From a virus, in IMG/VR virus record IMGVR_UViG_3300025652_000041, positions 1 through 64,000 of that record: a stretch of 64,000 bases of DNA; one strand, 5' to 3'. The notes beneath the pieces are model-generated. The model had not been told where the DNA came from. It searched no databases and was given only the letters and a program-made list of their open reading frames with translations. Of this stretch, positions 33,736 through 41,218 are shown in pieces; within the stretch, counting starts at the first letter, position 1, and the number at the start of each line of letters is the position of its first letter. A program made the translations under genes and the position numbers.

Positions 33736-33887
33736 GTAAGTCACTCGTATTGGGGATAATTGAGGAAGAGTTAACTCGACTTCATAAGGAAGCAAAAGAA
33801 AGTACAGAAACTTCTATTCTCATAATGACTGCCCACTCTATTGGACTGATGCAGAGAGTGAAACAACGTATCGAAGAGGAAGTATAG
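33732..33887 (+). CDS. Small helical protein, 51 aa
   Basis: ATGA overlap with the preceding gene. Fully helical and charged (LGIIEEELTRLHKEAKE, RVKQRIEEEV). No known family. Confidence 0.55.
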   Translation: MSKSLVLGIIEEELTRLHKEAKESTETSILIMTAHSIGLMQRVKQRIEEEV

Positions 33888-33888
33888 A

Positions 33889-33945
33889 ATGACACATGGT
33901 GAATGGCATTTGTTGCAAGTGTTGATTAATTGGAGGAGTGAGTGA
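33889..33945 (+). pseudogene. 18-aa peptide, remnant paralogue of the protein at 39917
   Basis: The peptide GEWHLLQVLINWRSE matches GEFELLQVLMNYKASE at the end of the 72-aa protein encoded at 39917-40135. Only the C-terminal part is present, in frame with an ATG. It looks like a leftover of a recombination or duplication event, though a tiny translated leader is possible. Confidence 0.5.
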
Positions 33946-34394
33946 TGAAAATCCACATTGATCGATTCACCAGCAACAACCCAGAACTCACATTTGATGA
34001 TGTGGTACAGAACATTCGTATGGGTGTTACTGATAAAGGAACCGTGAATGTTCATTTCGAGACCCGTGACAAATACATAGAGGTGGAAGCCAACGGTACA
34101 GTTGGTGGCCCAGACTATAAGGGCCAGACGATTCATCTTTCTCCTCATCTATGGATTATTGGGGATGGTGGCCTAGGACGACAGTTGGACGGGACGGATG
34201 ATGAGTTTTACGATCATCCAAACTTTTGGAGCGCAACACTAATAGTTGACACGGAGGACAATAAATATTATACCAGTAGTGTGATTGCATTGAAGCACGA
34301 ATATTTTGTGAGTTATGTCCTCGACAGTGAAGTGATGAACCATGATTGCCTTGGTGAAGTTGAAATTATTGAATGGGTGGAGGAGAGTGAGTGA
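33945..34394 (+). CDS. Hypothetical protein, 149 aa
   Basis: TGATG start, preferred over GTG 33942. Beta-rich with a Gly-rich middle (LWIIGDGGLGRQLDG) and acidic end (EIIEWVEESE). No family recognised. A terminator follows within 10 bases. Confidence 0.6.
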   Translation: MKIHIDRFTSNNPELTFDDVVQNIRMGVTDKGTVNVHFETRDKYIEVEANGTVGGPDYKGQTIHLSPHLWIIGDGGLGRQLDGTDDEFYDHPNFWSATLIVDTEDNKYYTSSVIALKHEYFVSYVLDSEVMNHDCLGEVEIIEWVEESE

Positions 34395-34400
34395 TGAGAA

Positions 34401-34426
34401 AAAGAGGTTATAAAGACCTCTTTTTT
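34401..34426 (+). terminator. Rho-independent terminator
   Basis: AAAGAGGT pairs with ACCTCTTT around TATAAAG, followed by T residues. Confidence 0.85.
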
Positions 34427-34451
34427 ATAACAAAATAATCTAAGAAAACAG

Positions 34452-34480
34452 TTTACTTTTGCTCAATTCTATTATATAAT
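34452..34480 (+). promoter_or_regulatory. Promoter for the 34.5 kb unit
   Basis: TTTACT 34452-34457, 17-base spacer, TATAAT 34475-34480. The leader ATTGAGATGAGGAG resembles that of the promoter at 13216. Confidence 0.75.
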
Positions 34481-34512
34481 TATTACATAAATTGAGATGA
34501 GGAGTAGAGATT

Positions 34513-34869
34513 ATGACTGAATCAAAATATGAAACCAAAACCACCGTGTTTGATCGTGAACATGCCGAGTATACCATGGTGAGTTTTGTTGATAAAGAAA
34601 CTGGTGAGATCAGTCATTACGAACTCAACATCAAAGAAAAAGGCTCAACGGGTTTACTAAGCACTACTTGGAGGATGGTGGTTGACCATGGCAGTGACAT
34701 TGTGGATATTATTCTCAACACTGAGAAGAAACTACAACTGATCAAACTGTTAGATGAGTTCACTCAAGAAATGGAAGGGCACAGTTACTACAGTAGCAAT
34801 CCTGGCATCAGCACCGACGATTATGAAGATGTTGCTGATCGCATTCTGGAAAAATTCTTTTTGAAGTAG
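34513..34869 (+). CDS. Hypothetical protein, 118 aa
   Basis: Beta-strands in the first half (AEYTMVSFVDKETGEISHYEL), helical second half (LIKLLDEFTQEMEGH). Follows a clear promoter and GAGGAG ribosome-binding site. No function known. Confidence 0.65.
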   Translation: MTESKYETKTTVFDREHAEYTMVSFVDKETGEISHYELNIKEKGSTGLLSTTWRMVVDHGSDIVDIILNTEKKLQLIKLLDEFTQEMEGHSYYSSNPGISTDDYEDVADRILEKFFLK

Positions 34870-34881
34870 GAGTAGAGAAAA

Positions 34882-35031
34882 ATGAGAGAGTTAATTATTA
34901 GCAATATTGTCAATTCTTCCAAATGGATATTATGTATTAATAACGGCCTGGAAGATGAGCTGCCTAGATTAGAGATTCAGTCAGATCAAATGTTGCTTGA
35001 ACTTTACAATTTTTATGTTGTTGGATTATGA
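34882..35031 (+). CDS. Hypothetical protein, 49 aa
   Basis: GGAGTAGAG upstream of ATG. Mixed small protein (WILCINNGLEDELPRLEI). Unknown. Confidence 0.5.
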   Translation: MRELIISNIVNSSKWILCINNGLEDELPRLEIQSDQMLLELYNFYVVGL

Positions 35032-35052
35032 AAAACGCAAGGACAGTGAGTG

Positions 35053-35232
35053 ATGAATCATCTTGAATACAAACGAACTTTGACTGCTGAACAAGCGATT
35101 GACGAAGAGTTAGTCAATTGCCACCTTGGCACACTAGAGTCGTTTGAATCACCTTGGGAAGCATTACACGCTCTTATGGTATGGCACCATAACGTTGGCG
35201 AATATTTTGCAGAGAAGGAGAACGATCAATGA
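35053..35232 (+). CDS. Hypothetical protein, 59 aa
   Basis: ATG 35053 in a GTGATG context. Helical and acidic with an aromatic centre (PWEALHALMVWHHNVGEYF). Overlaps the next gene by 4 bases. Unknown. Confidence 0.55.
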   Translation: MNHLEYKRTLTAEQAIDEELVNCHLGTLESFESPWEALHALMVWHHNVGEYFAEKENDQ

Positions 35233-35465
35233 GTGAACGACTATTAACCTCTCTCTGGAGAGAAGAACTGACTGACTGGGGTGACCATAAGACTCCGAAC
35301 CATACCTACATTACCCGAGGTTCTCAGTTGATAGGGTATGTCAAACGTGGTACGACCGAGGTAATCGAGTTCAGTACACCCCTGAAGACTTGGGCAGTGA
35401 CTCGCAGGAAGTTCCGCAAGTTATCCAAAAAAGAGATAAGAACCTACCTTGATATAACAAAATGA
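35229..35465 (+). CDS. Hypothetical basic protein, 78 aa
   Basis: ATGA overlap. C-terminus is strongly basic (TRRKFRKLSKKEIRTYL), which suggests nucleic-acid or acidic-partner binding. No family recognised. Cassette C begins 24 bases after its stop. Confidence 0.6.
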   Translation: MSERLLTSLWREELTDWGDHKTPNHTYITRGSQLIGYVKRGTTEVIEFSTPLKTWAVTRRKFRKLSKKEIRTYLDITK

Positions 35466-35488
35466 TCTAAAAATAAGTGAAATAAGTC

Positions 35489-35547
35489 TTGCATACTTGT
35501 TATGATTATGAGATAATAGTACCCTATTGAGTTGAGAGGTGTTTGTT
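35489..35547 (+). promoter_or_regulatory. Promoter-leader cassette copy C
   Basis: TTGCAT 35489-35494, 17-base spacer ending GTTATGATTATGA, GATAAT 35512-35517, leader ATTGAGTTGAGAGGTGTTTG identical to copy A. Confidence 0.85.
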
Positions 35548-35787
35548 ATGTTTCCAGTTAAGTTGAATGATTTTCGTGATTATGTCCATATGTTCTACGG
35601 TAAGGACGGCATCTACGACCTTGGTTGTAGTATCCCTGATATCCAGTCTGCGATTATGGAATATATGACTACTCTAGCAATGCACGCCCACCAAGAGAAT
35701 TATATAACTTGGGGTGACGGTGACAGTCTTGACCGTGAACGTGTTCGTGCGATTTTAGAGTCTAATGGTTTCGAGGAGATTAAATAA
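35548..35787 (+). CDS. Hypothetical protein, 79 aa
   Basis: First gene behind cassette C. LNDFRDYVHMFYGKDGIY then LERERVRAIL-like end (SLDRERVRAILESNGFEEI). Unknown. Confidence 0.6.
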   Translation: MFPVKLNDFRDYVHMFYGKDGIYDLGCSIPDIQSAIMEYMTTLAMHAHQENYITWGDGDSLDRERVRAILESNGFEEIK

Positions 35788-36200
35788 TGTATGTTTTTAT
35801 CGAAGGTCGTCATAAGAATAAAGCGGTTGTTGAAAAATATGTCGATAACCTATGTCGTGCATTGCAGATCAATCGTCTTCAACGCTTATTGACCATTCGA
35901 TTCAAAGGAACACTAGACGGTGGTGCACAAGGTCTGTGTCACGGTGAACATGACTATGCTGAAGTTGAGATCGGTACCAACGGTCAGACCTTCATGCGTC
36001 AGATGCAGGCACTTGCTCACGAGATGGTTCATGCGAAACAATTCTTGCGTGGAGAATTATCCTCGACCGGTGTTTGGAAGTGGAAAGGTCGTAAGGCAGA
36101 GAATTACGAATACCTTAACCAACCTTGGGAAAAGGAAGCCTACAAGTGGGAACGTGATCTGTTCTTGGACTTCTTCCCATTCGATATGGAAGTGAAATGA
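35787..36200 (+). CDS. Zinc metallopeptidase-like protein (HExxH)
   Basis: 137 residues. ALAHEMVHAKQFLRGEL near 73-87 holds the HExxH zinc site; the third ligand may be the Glu in PWEKEAYKWERDLF, as in SprT/IrrE-like zincins. Overlaps the previous gene by one base and the next by 4. It could cleave a host protein early in infection; substrate unknown. Confidence 0.72.
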   Translation: MYVFIEGRHKNKAVVEKYVDNLCRALQINRLQRLLTIRFKGTLDGGAQGLCHGEHDYAEVEIGTNGQTFMRQMQALAHEMVHAKQFLRGELSSTGVWKWKGRKAENYEYLNQPWEKEAYKWERDLFLDFFPFDMEVK

Positions 36201-36394
36201 TACGTTTTGTTTTTCTTTCAATCAGTTTCTTGATACTAGTTCACACAGTAAGTTTACGGCTTGAATTTGGTGATGCGGGATTTTGGTCTTTGGCGACTAT
36301 TCCCGCATTGGGATATATTCTCCTATTTTTATCTGACATATGGAAATATATACATAGTTATGAAACAACAAAAAGGAGACGTGACACAAAATGA
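36197..36394 (+). CDS. Small membrane protein, 65 aa
   Basis: Two hydrophobic helices (FVFLSISFLILVHTVSL and FWSLATIPALGYILLFL) and a basic C-terminus (TTKRRRDTK). Lies between the peptidase and a lipoprotein gene with 4-base overlaps. Function unknown. Confidence 0.6.
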   Translation: MIRFVFLSISFLILVHTVSLRLEFGDAGFWSLATIPALGYILLFLSDIWKYIHSYETTKRRRDTK

Positions 36395-36756
36395 AAGCAC
36401 TACTATTGATCGGTGCCCTTGCGGTAACCGGATGTTCAACCATATCTAACACTAGTTTTTATGATGATAATGAAAGTAAGGCAGTAGTTGATGTCTGGGT
36501 ATCAGTTCAGAATTTAGATTGTTCATCTGAACTAGCGCCACTACAGGTCGATGACATTGTACAATCCAAACAATGGTTAAAGACTTATTCAACTGGGAAG
36601 GGATCTAAAGATGTCCTTGAGATGGTCAGTATCTTCGAGAAGAGTCTCGATGGACTATCTGGAAGAGTATTTGGAGAGACCTACTGCAACTTAAAAAGGA
36701 AGACATTAATAAACCAGTCCGAGAAAATGACTAAAGCAATGATGAGGAGATTTTAA
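36391..36756 (+). CDS. Predicted lipoprotein, 121 aa
   Basis: Lipobox AVTGC at residues 11-15 after a short hydrophobic leader, so Cys15 should be lipid-modified. The mature part is helical with further cysteines (LDCSSEL, ETYCNLK). Might act in the envelope, for example in superinfection exclusion; no evidence beyond location. Confidence 0.65.
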   Translation: MKALLLIGALAVTGCSTISNTSFYDDNESKAVVDVWVSVQNLDCSSELAPLQVDDIVQSKQWLKTYSTGKGSKDVLEMVSIFEKSLDGLSGRVFGETYCNLKRKTLINQSEKMTKAMMRRF

Positions 36757-36935
36757 TGGAAAGTTATAATCAAAGAATTAAAGACATCCAATTGTTAGAC
36801 GAACTGTCTACCGATGAGAAACGTGAACTATTAGAAGATCTCAGATTAGAGATTGAGATGGATGATGCTGTAAGTGATATGGAAACCAAAGCTACCCTAT
36901 TGAAGACAGTTAATCTGTTGATGAAAGTTATTTAA
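36756..36935 (+). CDS. Hypothetical helical protein, 59 aa
   Basis: AGGAG ribosome-binding site, TAATG start. Charged helical protein (DELSTDEKRELLEDLRLEI). No family known. Ends just before cassette D. Confidence 0.6.
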   Translation: MESYNQRIKDIQLLDELSTDEKRELLEDLRLEIEMDDAVSDMETKATLLKTVNLLMKVI

Positions 36936-36954
36936 CTTTTTTTGAAAAAAAGTA

Positions 36955-36983
36955 TTGCCAACTTGTTCTGAATATGAGATAAT
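36955..36983 (+). promoter_or_regulatory. Promoter-leader cassette copy D (variant)
   Basis: TTGCCA 36955-36960, 17-base spacer ACTTGTTCTGAATATGA, GATAAT 36978-36983; leader contains GAATTGAGTT. More diverged than copies A-C. Confidence 0.8.
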
Positions 36984-37028
36984 GTCCTTGTTGAATTGAG
37001 TTAACATTTTAAATAGAGAGTATATATT

Positions 37029-37994
37029 ATGAGTATGAATGACATTTTACAAATCGAGACTACTGCTTCTGTTGGTTCTTCGCCATGGGGTATCGGTGAG
37101 ATTGTTTCTGGTGACCTGACTCCACGTCAAATGATGGAGAAGGCAGGTTGTAACTGGTCGGTAGAAAAGGTTCCTACCTATGCCGACTATAAAGGTGACA
37201 AGATCCCTACTGGTATGGAAGCTCTTGTTCGTTCTTCGGACAATAAAGTTCTCACCCAAGTTGGTGGTAACTGGGAACCTTGTCAGAACGAGACTGCGTT
37301 TGAGTTCTTCAACGAATACTGCCTCGAAGGTGGTATGCAGATGGACACTGCCGGTTCTCTGAAAGGCGGCAAGATGGTCTGGGCACTTGCCAAGGTCAAT
37401 GAGTCCTTCGATGTGTTGAAGGGTGATCGAGTTGATTCCTATCTTCTTTTCTCCAACCCACACGAGTACGGTAAGTCAATCGACATCCGTTTCACTCCGA
37501 TCCGTGTATCGTGCATGAACACTCTTGCGTATGCTCTGAAGGGTCGTGCGATCAATGGTGCGAAGATGAATCACCGCCGTGCGTTTGATGCGAATCACGT
37601 TAAGACTACTCTTGGTCTTGCTCATGAGAAGTTCGAACAGTACAAAGAACTGTCTCAATTCCTTGCGGGTAAGCAGTTCAAGATGGAGAACTTGATTCAG
37701 TACTACAATGAAGTATTCCCTCGTACTTACCAAGGTAAGAACCCACCACAGGTCAAAACGTATGCTGACTTAACCACTAATGGTCAGAAGGCATTCGATG
37801 TGTTGGAGACTCAGCCCGGTGCAGAGTTTGGTGTGGGTTCTTGGTGGCAAGCACTGAACAGTGTAACCTACTTGACTGACCACCAGATGGGTCGTGAAGC
37901 AGATTCACGTATGACATCTGCATGGTTCGGTTCTAACCAAAACCGTAAACAACTTGCGGTATCAAAAGCAATTGAATTTGCGGAGGCTCTATAA
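37029..37994 (+). CDS. DUF932 phage/plasmid-like protein
   Basis: 321 residues of the DUF932 family: an N-terminal WGIGEIVSGDLTPRQMMEKAG, then TGMEALVRSSDNKVLTQVG, and IRFTPIRVSCMNTLAYAL in the middle, with GSWWQALNSVTYLTDH near the end. The family is frequent on phages and plasmids; some members affect recombination or restriction, but the function is unproven. It is the largest gene of this early sub-block and has a dedicated promoter, so strong early expression is likely. Confidence 0.82.
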   Translation: MSMNDILQIETTASVGSSPWGIGEIVSGDLTPRQMMEKAGCNWSVEKVPTYADYKGDKIPTGMEALVRSSDNKVLTQVGGNWEPCQNETAFEFFNEYCLEGGMQMDTAGSLKGGKMVWALAKVNESFDVLKGDRVDSYLLFSNPHEYGKSIDIRFTPIRVSCMNTLAYALKGRAINGAKMNHRRAFDANHVKTTLGLAHEKFEQYKELSQFLAGKQFKMENLIQYYNEVFPRTYQGKNPPQVKTYADLTTNGQKAFDVLETQPGAEFGVGSWWQALNSVTYLTDHQMGREADSRMTSAWFGSNQNRKQLAVSKAIEFAEAL

Positions 37995-38395
37995 TGTGTG
38001 GAAGTTACTCGGGAGAACATGAAATGAAACTTATTCGTAATGCGCTACAAACGCCTGATGGCACAATCATCGAGTCAATGCATCGTCATGACTACGTGAC
38101 TTATACAGATGCCAATGGTAAAGAATACATGGTCGATGGTGGTCTTGCTTATGTAAGACGGTCTATTCACGATGATCAGATTGACCTGAGTGAGTATGAT
38201 GATGCGCCTCATGAACGACAACGTGAGGTACTTACGTGGGGAACATACGGTATCAATGGCGACCAACCATTGCAGTATAAGACTATCGCAGAAATGGAAA
38301 CAGGACACCTCGAAGCAGTTATTGAGATGGGTGGGGTATGTCCTATCAGACGTGCTTGTATGCAAAAAGAATTGGAGTTACGAAATGAAAATTGA
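37994..38395 (+). CDS. Conserved hypothetical protein, 133 aa
   Basis: GGAGG lies 8 bases before the TAATG start at 37994; ATG 38024 is an alternative. MKLIRNALQTPDGTIIES and TDANGKEYMVDGGLAYVRR are blocks I associate with a T4-like phage family of unknown role. The Cys-rich end (GGVCPIRRACMQKEL) is notable. Overlaps the next gene by 11 bases. Confidence 0.65.
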   Translation: MCGSYSGEHEMKLIRNALQTPDGTIIESMHRHDYVTYTDANGKEYMVDGGLAYVRRSIHDDQIDLSEYDDAPHERQREVLTWGTYGINGDQPLQYKTIAEMETGHLEAVIEMGGVCPIRRACMQKELELRNEN

Positions 38396-38537
38396 AGTAG
38401 AGTTAGACCACGAAAAAACTGATGAGATTGTTATTGCGGATTTGCAACAACATATTGACAACTTAGAAGAAGACGGTGCGGACAATGAAGAATATCTTTC
38501 GGCGTTTCGTTTAGTGTTGGATTGGTACGGAGGATAA
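38385..38537 (+). CDS. Hypothetical protein paralogous to 33511 product, 50 aa
   Basis: Shares the ending FRLVLDWYGG and the acidic helical middle (LQQHIDNLEEDGAD) with the protein at 33511. Small version of the same family. Confidence 0.65.
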   Translation: MKIEVELDHEKTDEIVIADLQQHIDNLEEDGADNEEYLSAFRLVLDWYGG

Positions 38538-38540
38538 GTG

Positions 38541-38810
38541 ATGAAACGTAAAGATCCTATATTTGATTTGGAACAACAGATAATGGAAGCTTGGGGTGTT
38601 GTTGACGATGTTGATATGATCACCACACATTTCGTAGATAGTCCGGATTGGGCTGGGCATCACTTCAGTCCCGAAGCGACTGATGCGATGATGAATAAAT
38701 ATTTCGCAGTCAAAGAACTGTATGCGTTAAAGTTTGAAAGATTGTTTCATACGTTTGAGGCAGTGTGTAAAGAATATCATAAACGTGGAAAGATCGATGC
38801 CGACTTATAG
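38541..38810 (+). CDS. Conserved T4-like hypothetical protein, 89 aa
   Basis: KDPIFDLEQQIMEAWGVVDD near the start and ALKFERLFHTFEAVCKEY near the end are typical of a widespread phage family without known function. ATG 38541 follows a GTGATG overlap. Its end overlaps the zinc-ribbon gene by 14 bases. Confidence 0.7.
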   Translation: MKRKDPIFDLEQQIMEAWGVVDDVDMITTHFVDSPDWAGHHFSPEATDAMMNKYFAVKELYALKFERLFHTFEAVCKEYHKRGKIDADL

Positions 38811-38991
38811 TTACAAGTGTTCGAAGTGTGATGTCGTCACAGATGTCCGTATGAGTATGAGTGAAACTGAACGAGAGATGGAACTTCCGTGCACGGCCTG
38901 TGACGAAGATACTCAACAAATTAAAGTGATTACTCAGAGTGGTGGATTCCAACTCAAGGGTAATGGATGGTTTAATAAAGGTGGATATTAA
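38797..38991 (+). CDS. FmdB-like zinc-ribbon protein, 64 aa
   Basis: PTYSYKCSKCDVVTD and LPCTACDED form a four-cysteine zinc ribbon of the FmdB type. GWFNKGGY ends the protein. Start at 38797 lies inside the preceding gene. Possibly a small transcription or RNA-binding factor. Confidence 0.75.
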   Translation: MPTYSYKCSKCDVVTDVRMSMSETEREMELPCTACDEDTQQIKVITQSGGFQLKGNGWFNKGGY

Positions 38992-38993
38992 TT

Positions 38994-39272
38994 ATGACAA
39001 TGCCAAATGAAAGACGTAATGCTGTTAACCGTACTCGTATATTCTTACTTGACTTAATGGATCCTAAGAAGACACCACGTGTACCAAAATCCATAAGAAA
39101 AGAAGCGGCAAGTTGTTTGAGACATTATCCAGGCGAATACTATATGCTATTAGCTTCGGAACAGGCACCAAGAGTATTTGGTGAATGGAATAGTGGATGG
39201 CCAGACCTAGACCTAGAGAGTGACCCCGTTATGGCGGTAATAGACAAAGTTTTTGAAGAACACGGTAAGTAA
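38994..39272 (+). CDS. BPSL0761-like protein, 92 aa
   Basis: TMPNERRNAVNRTRIFLLDL near the start and VPKSIRKEAASCLRHYP are the blocks of a small phage/bacterial family named BPSL0761. No function is known. Complete and in operon spacing. Confidence 0.6.
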   Translation: MTMPNERRNAVNRTRIFLLDLMDPKKTPRVPKSIRKEAASCLRHYPGEYYMLLASEQAPRVFGEWNSGWPDLDLESDPVMAVIDKVFEEHGK

Positions 39273-39276
39273 AACG

Positions 39277-39597
39277 ATGAGTGATTATATACCACACAAT
39301 TGGGTTGTTTTAAAAATAACTTATAGTGAAGAAACATTATATAAGGTACTCGGTGGATGGTCAGGTGGGTATCTTGATGGTGACGCTTGGCGTATGAACA
39401 GTGGTATCAACTTAGCATTTGAACACAAAGAATATATAGACTTCTATGGTCATTCGGGTAGTTGTTATCACTGTCATAGAGGAAGTTACCGCTTGACAAT
39501 GGCCACCTCTGGAGTGTATAATCAAATTAAAGAACACTTTGGTGATAGAGTAGAGTTGATGCCTGAAGACACAAATTGGATGGAGATTGAGTGGTGA
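39277..39597 (+). CDS. Conserved phage hypothetical protein, 106 aa
   Basis: ATG 39277. NWVVLKITYSEETLYKVLGG, WSGGYLDGDAWRMNSG and a CYHCHRGSYRLT motif suggest a small metal-binding or beta-rich protein. The family is seen in large phages; role unknown. Overlaps the next start (GTGA). Confidence 0.65.
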   Translation: MSDYIPHNWVVLKITYSEETLYKVLGGWSGGYLDGDAWRMNSGINLAFEHKEYIDFYGHSGSCYHCHRGSYRLTMATSGVYNQIKEHFGDRVELMPEDTNWMEIEW

Positions 39598-39920
39598 AGA
39601 TTTTTACAGTGATTGCGAATCGTTGGGGTGATGCTGAAAAACATACCTATTTTGTTGGCGTGTATGATGATGTTGTTCGTGCGTATCGTGCGGCAATCGC
39701 TGAAGAGTACTGGCGTGGTGGTAAGTATGAATGTGTCGTACACGAAAGCGAACTCAATGCCAAGAACTTCAGTGACATTCACGGCGAAAGTATAGAAGAA
39801 TGGTGTGAGAAACGGTATTTCCCCGAAGGTCATTATGAGTTAGACATTATGACTCGTGTCAATCAACATTATGATTTGTATAACATTACAGCGGATGAGA
39901 ATCCATTGGTGAAGAAATGA
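39594..39920 (+). CDS. Hypothetical protein, 108 aa
   Basis: GTG 39594 in a GTGA overlap; GTG 39591 is an alternative. KIFTVIANRWGDAEKHTYFVG at the start. Mixed alpha/beta, aromatic. Unknown. Confidence 0.6.
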   Translation: MKIFTVIANRWGDAEKHTYFVGVYDDVVRAYRAAIAEEYWRGGKYECVVHESELNAKNFSDIHGESIEEWCEKRYFPEGHYELDIMTRVNQHYDLYNITADENPLVKK

Positions 39921-40135
39921 GTATTCAAGTAAATAAAAGACGAGTAGTATCTAGTGAACTGAAACCGTATTGCCATCACAGTGGTGTTAACGATTACATG
40001 GAAGTCACTCAGTGGACAAATGAAGAAGGGTTTGTCATTGTCATTGAGCGCGATCAAAGACCTGAAACGTTCAGTCTTACATATGGTGAGTTTGAGTTGT
40101 TACAAGTGTTGATGAATTACAAGGCGAGTGAGTAA
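39917..40135 (+). CDS. Hypothetical protein, 72 aa
   Basis: ATGA overlap. Beta-rich with a C-terminal helix GEFELLQVLMNYKASE that recurs as a remnant at 33889. Family unknown. Confidence 0.6.
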   Translation: MSIQVNKRRVVSSELKPYCHHSGVNDYMEVTQWTNEEGFVIVIERDQRPETFSLTYGEFELLQVLMNYKASE

Positions 40136-40464
40136 TGAATTTAACAGATAAAGAAATACTAGACTTTGTAAGAGAGAATCTAACACTAGGTAAAGATGAG
40201 AACGGTCACTACATACTAAAAAAAGTCAGCTGCAATGTTGTAGGAGATGTTTTTGGCGATGTTTTTGGCGATGTCTACGGCGATGTCTACGGCAATGTTG
40301 TAGGCGATGTTGAAGGTGATGTTGAAGGTGATGTTGAAGGTGATGTTGTAGGCACTGTTGAAGGCACTGTTAAAGGCACTGTTTTAGGCAATGTTAAAGG
40401 CACTGTTTTGGGCAATGTTAAAGGCAAGGTTAAAGGCAAGGTTTATGGTGGGGGACGTAAATAA
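40135..40464 (+). CDS. GxVx tetrapeptide-repeat protein, 109 aa
   Basis: The N-terminal 30 residues are ordinary (LTDKEILDFVRENLTLGKD). The rest consists of 17 consecutive GxVx units (GDVF, GDVY, GNVV, GDVE, GTVE, GTVL, GKVK), ending GGGRK. Such short regular Gly-Val repeats would suit a beta-solenoid like those of fibre tips or bactofilins. The repeats shift from acidic (GDV) to basic (GKV) along the chain. One-base overlap with both neighbours. Function unknown. Confidence 0.75.
   Translation: MNLTDKEILDFVRENLTLGKDENGHYILKKVSCNVVGDVFGDVFGDVYGDVYGNVVGDVEGDVEGDVEGDVVGTVEGTVKGTVLGNVKGTVLGNVKGKVKGKVYGGGRK
40243..40446 (+). repeat. 17 tandem 12-bp repeats coding GxVx
   Basis: Unit GGC-NNN-GTT-NNN repeated 17 times in frame. 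Recent copies (GGTGATGTTGAA, GGCAATGTTAAA) are identical, a sign of ongoing expansion by slippage. Confidence 0.93.
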
Positions 40465-40631
40465 TGTTTAAATCTTTACATGTTGAATCATTTGGTGTAC
40501 CGGAACATGATAAGTTCATTGATGAATTCAAAAAGGAACTACATCTTCGGATCAATGACGATATCGAACAATCACTTCATGACGAGTTGGTCAAACTTGG
40601 CTGGACTCCTCCTAAGAAAGAGAATGAGTAG
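40464..40631 (+). CDS. Hypothetical protein, 55 aa
   Basis: TAATG start. Helical and charged (IDEFKKELHLRINDDIEQSL), with KLGWTPPKK at the end. Unknown. Confidence 0.6.
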   Translation: MFKSLHVESFGVPEHDKFIDEFKKELHLRINDDIEQSLHDELVKLGWTPPKKENE

Positions 40632-40855
40632 TGAGATATAGGATAGTTGAGAAAAAGAATTGTTATAACGAATCCATCTTCTATGTTCAAGAGAAGGGTT
40701 TGTTGTGGGGGTGGAACTATGTTATGGATCTCCATGACATGATACTCACTTTTCGAACCAAAGAGTTTGCTTTGAAATCTATCAAAGAATGGTATGGTTA
40801 CAAATACAATAAGATCGTCAACATCACAGAGGTGTCGAATGAAAGACCGGATTAA
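40631..40855 (+). CDS. Hypothetical protein, 74 aa
   Basis: GTG start overlapping the previous TAG. YRIVEKKNCYNESIFYVQEK and aromatic WGWNYVMDL; the end overlaps the first copy of the duplicated gene. Similar short 'RxVExKxxY' phage proteins exist; no function. Confidence 0.6.
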   Translation: MRYRIVEKKNCYNESIFYVQEKGLLWGWNYVMDLHDMILTFRTKEFALKSIKEWYGYKYNKIVNITEVSNERPD

Positions 40856-41024
40856 AGAACTTGCTGTAGAGTCAAGAGATAGTTCGGGATATGAAAACTG
40901 GGAAAGGTTCGCCGAGTTGATTATTCAGGAATGTGTAGAGGTGGCATCAAGAGCAGATGATGCTAAATATGAGTATGCCGCATGGTATTTGATTGAAAAA
41001 CATTTCGAAATTAGGAGTGAATAA
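40839..41024 (+). CDS. Duplicated small protein, copy 1 (61 aa)
   Basis: KDRIKELAVESRDSSGYENW, then FAELIIQECVEVASRADD and WYLIEKHFE. Tandem paralogue of the next gene with matching nucleotide blocks. The family occurs in large phages; function unknown. Confidence 0.7.
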   Translation: MKDRIKELAVESRDSSGYENWERFAELIIQECVEVASRADDAKYEYAAWYLIEKHFEIRSE

Positions 41025-41026
41025 CT

Positions 41027-41218
41027 ATGAAAGACCGGATTAAAGAACTTGCTATAGAGTCAAGAGGTAGTTCGGGATACGGCAAACCTTTCCCATGGCG
41101 AAGCTTCGCTGAGTTGATTATTCAAGAATGTGCAGAGGTGGCATCAGGAGCAGATGATGTTAACGAGGATTATTCCGGATGGTATTTGATTGAGAAACAT
41201 TTCGAAGTGGAAGAGTAA
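41027..41218 (+). CDS. Duplicated small protein, copy 2 (63 aa)
   Basis: KDRIKELAIESRGSSGYGKP, then FAELIIQECAEVASGADD and WYLIEKHFE: nearly the same as copy 1, 2 bases downstream. The first 27 coding bases differ at one place only, so the duplication is young. Confidence 0.7.
   Translation: MKDRIKELAIESRGSSGYGKPFPWRSFAELIIQECAEVASGADDVNEDYSGWYLIEKHFEVEE

Noticed and set aside
40243-40446. CRISPR-like array
   Set aside because: Unit is 12 bp without spacers and stays in frame as GxVx codons; it is a protein repeat.
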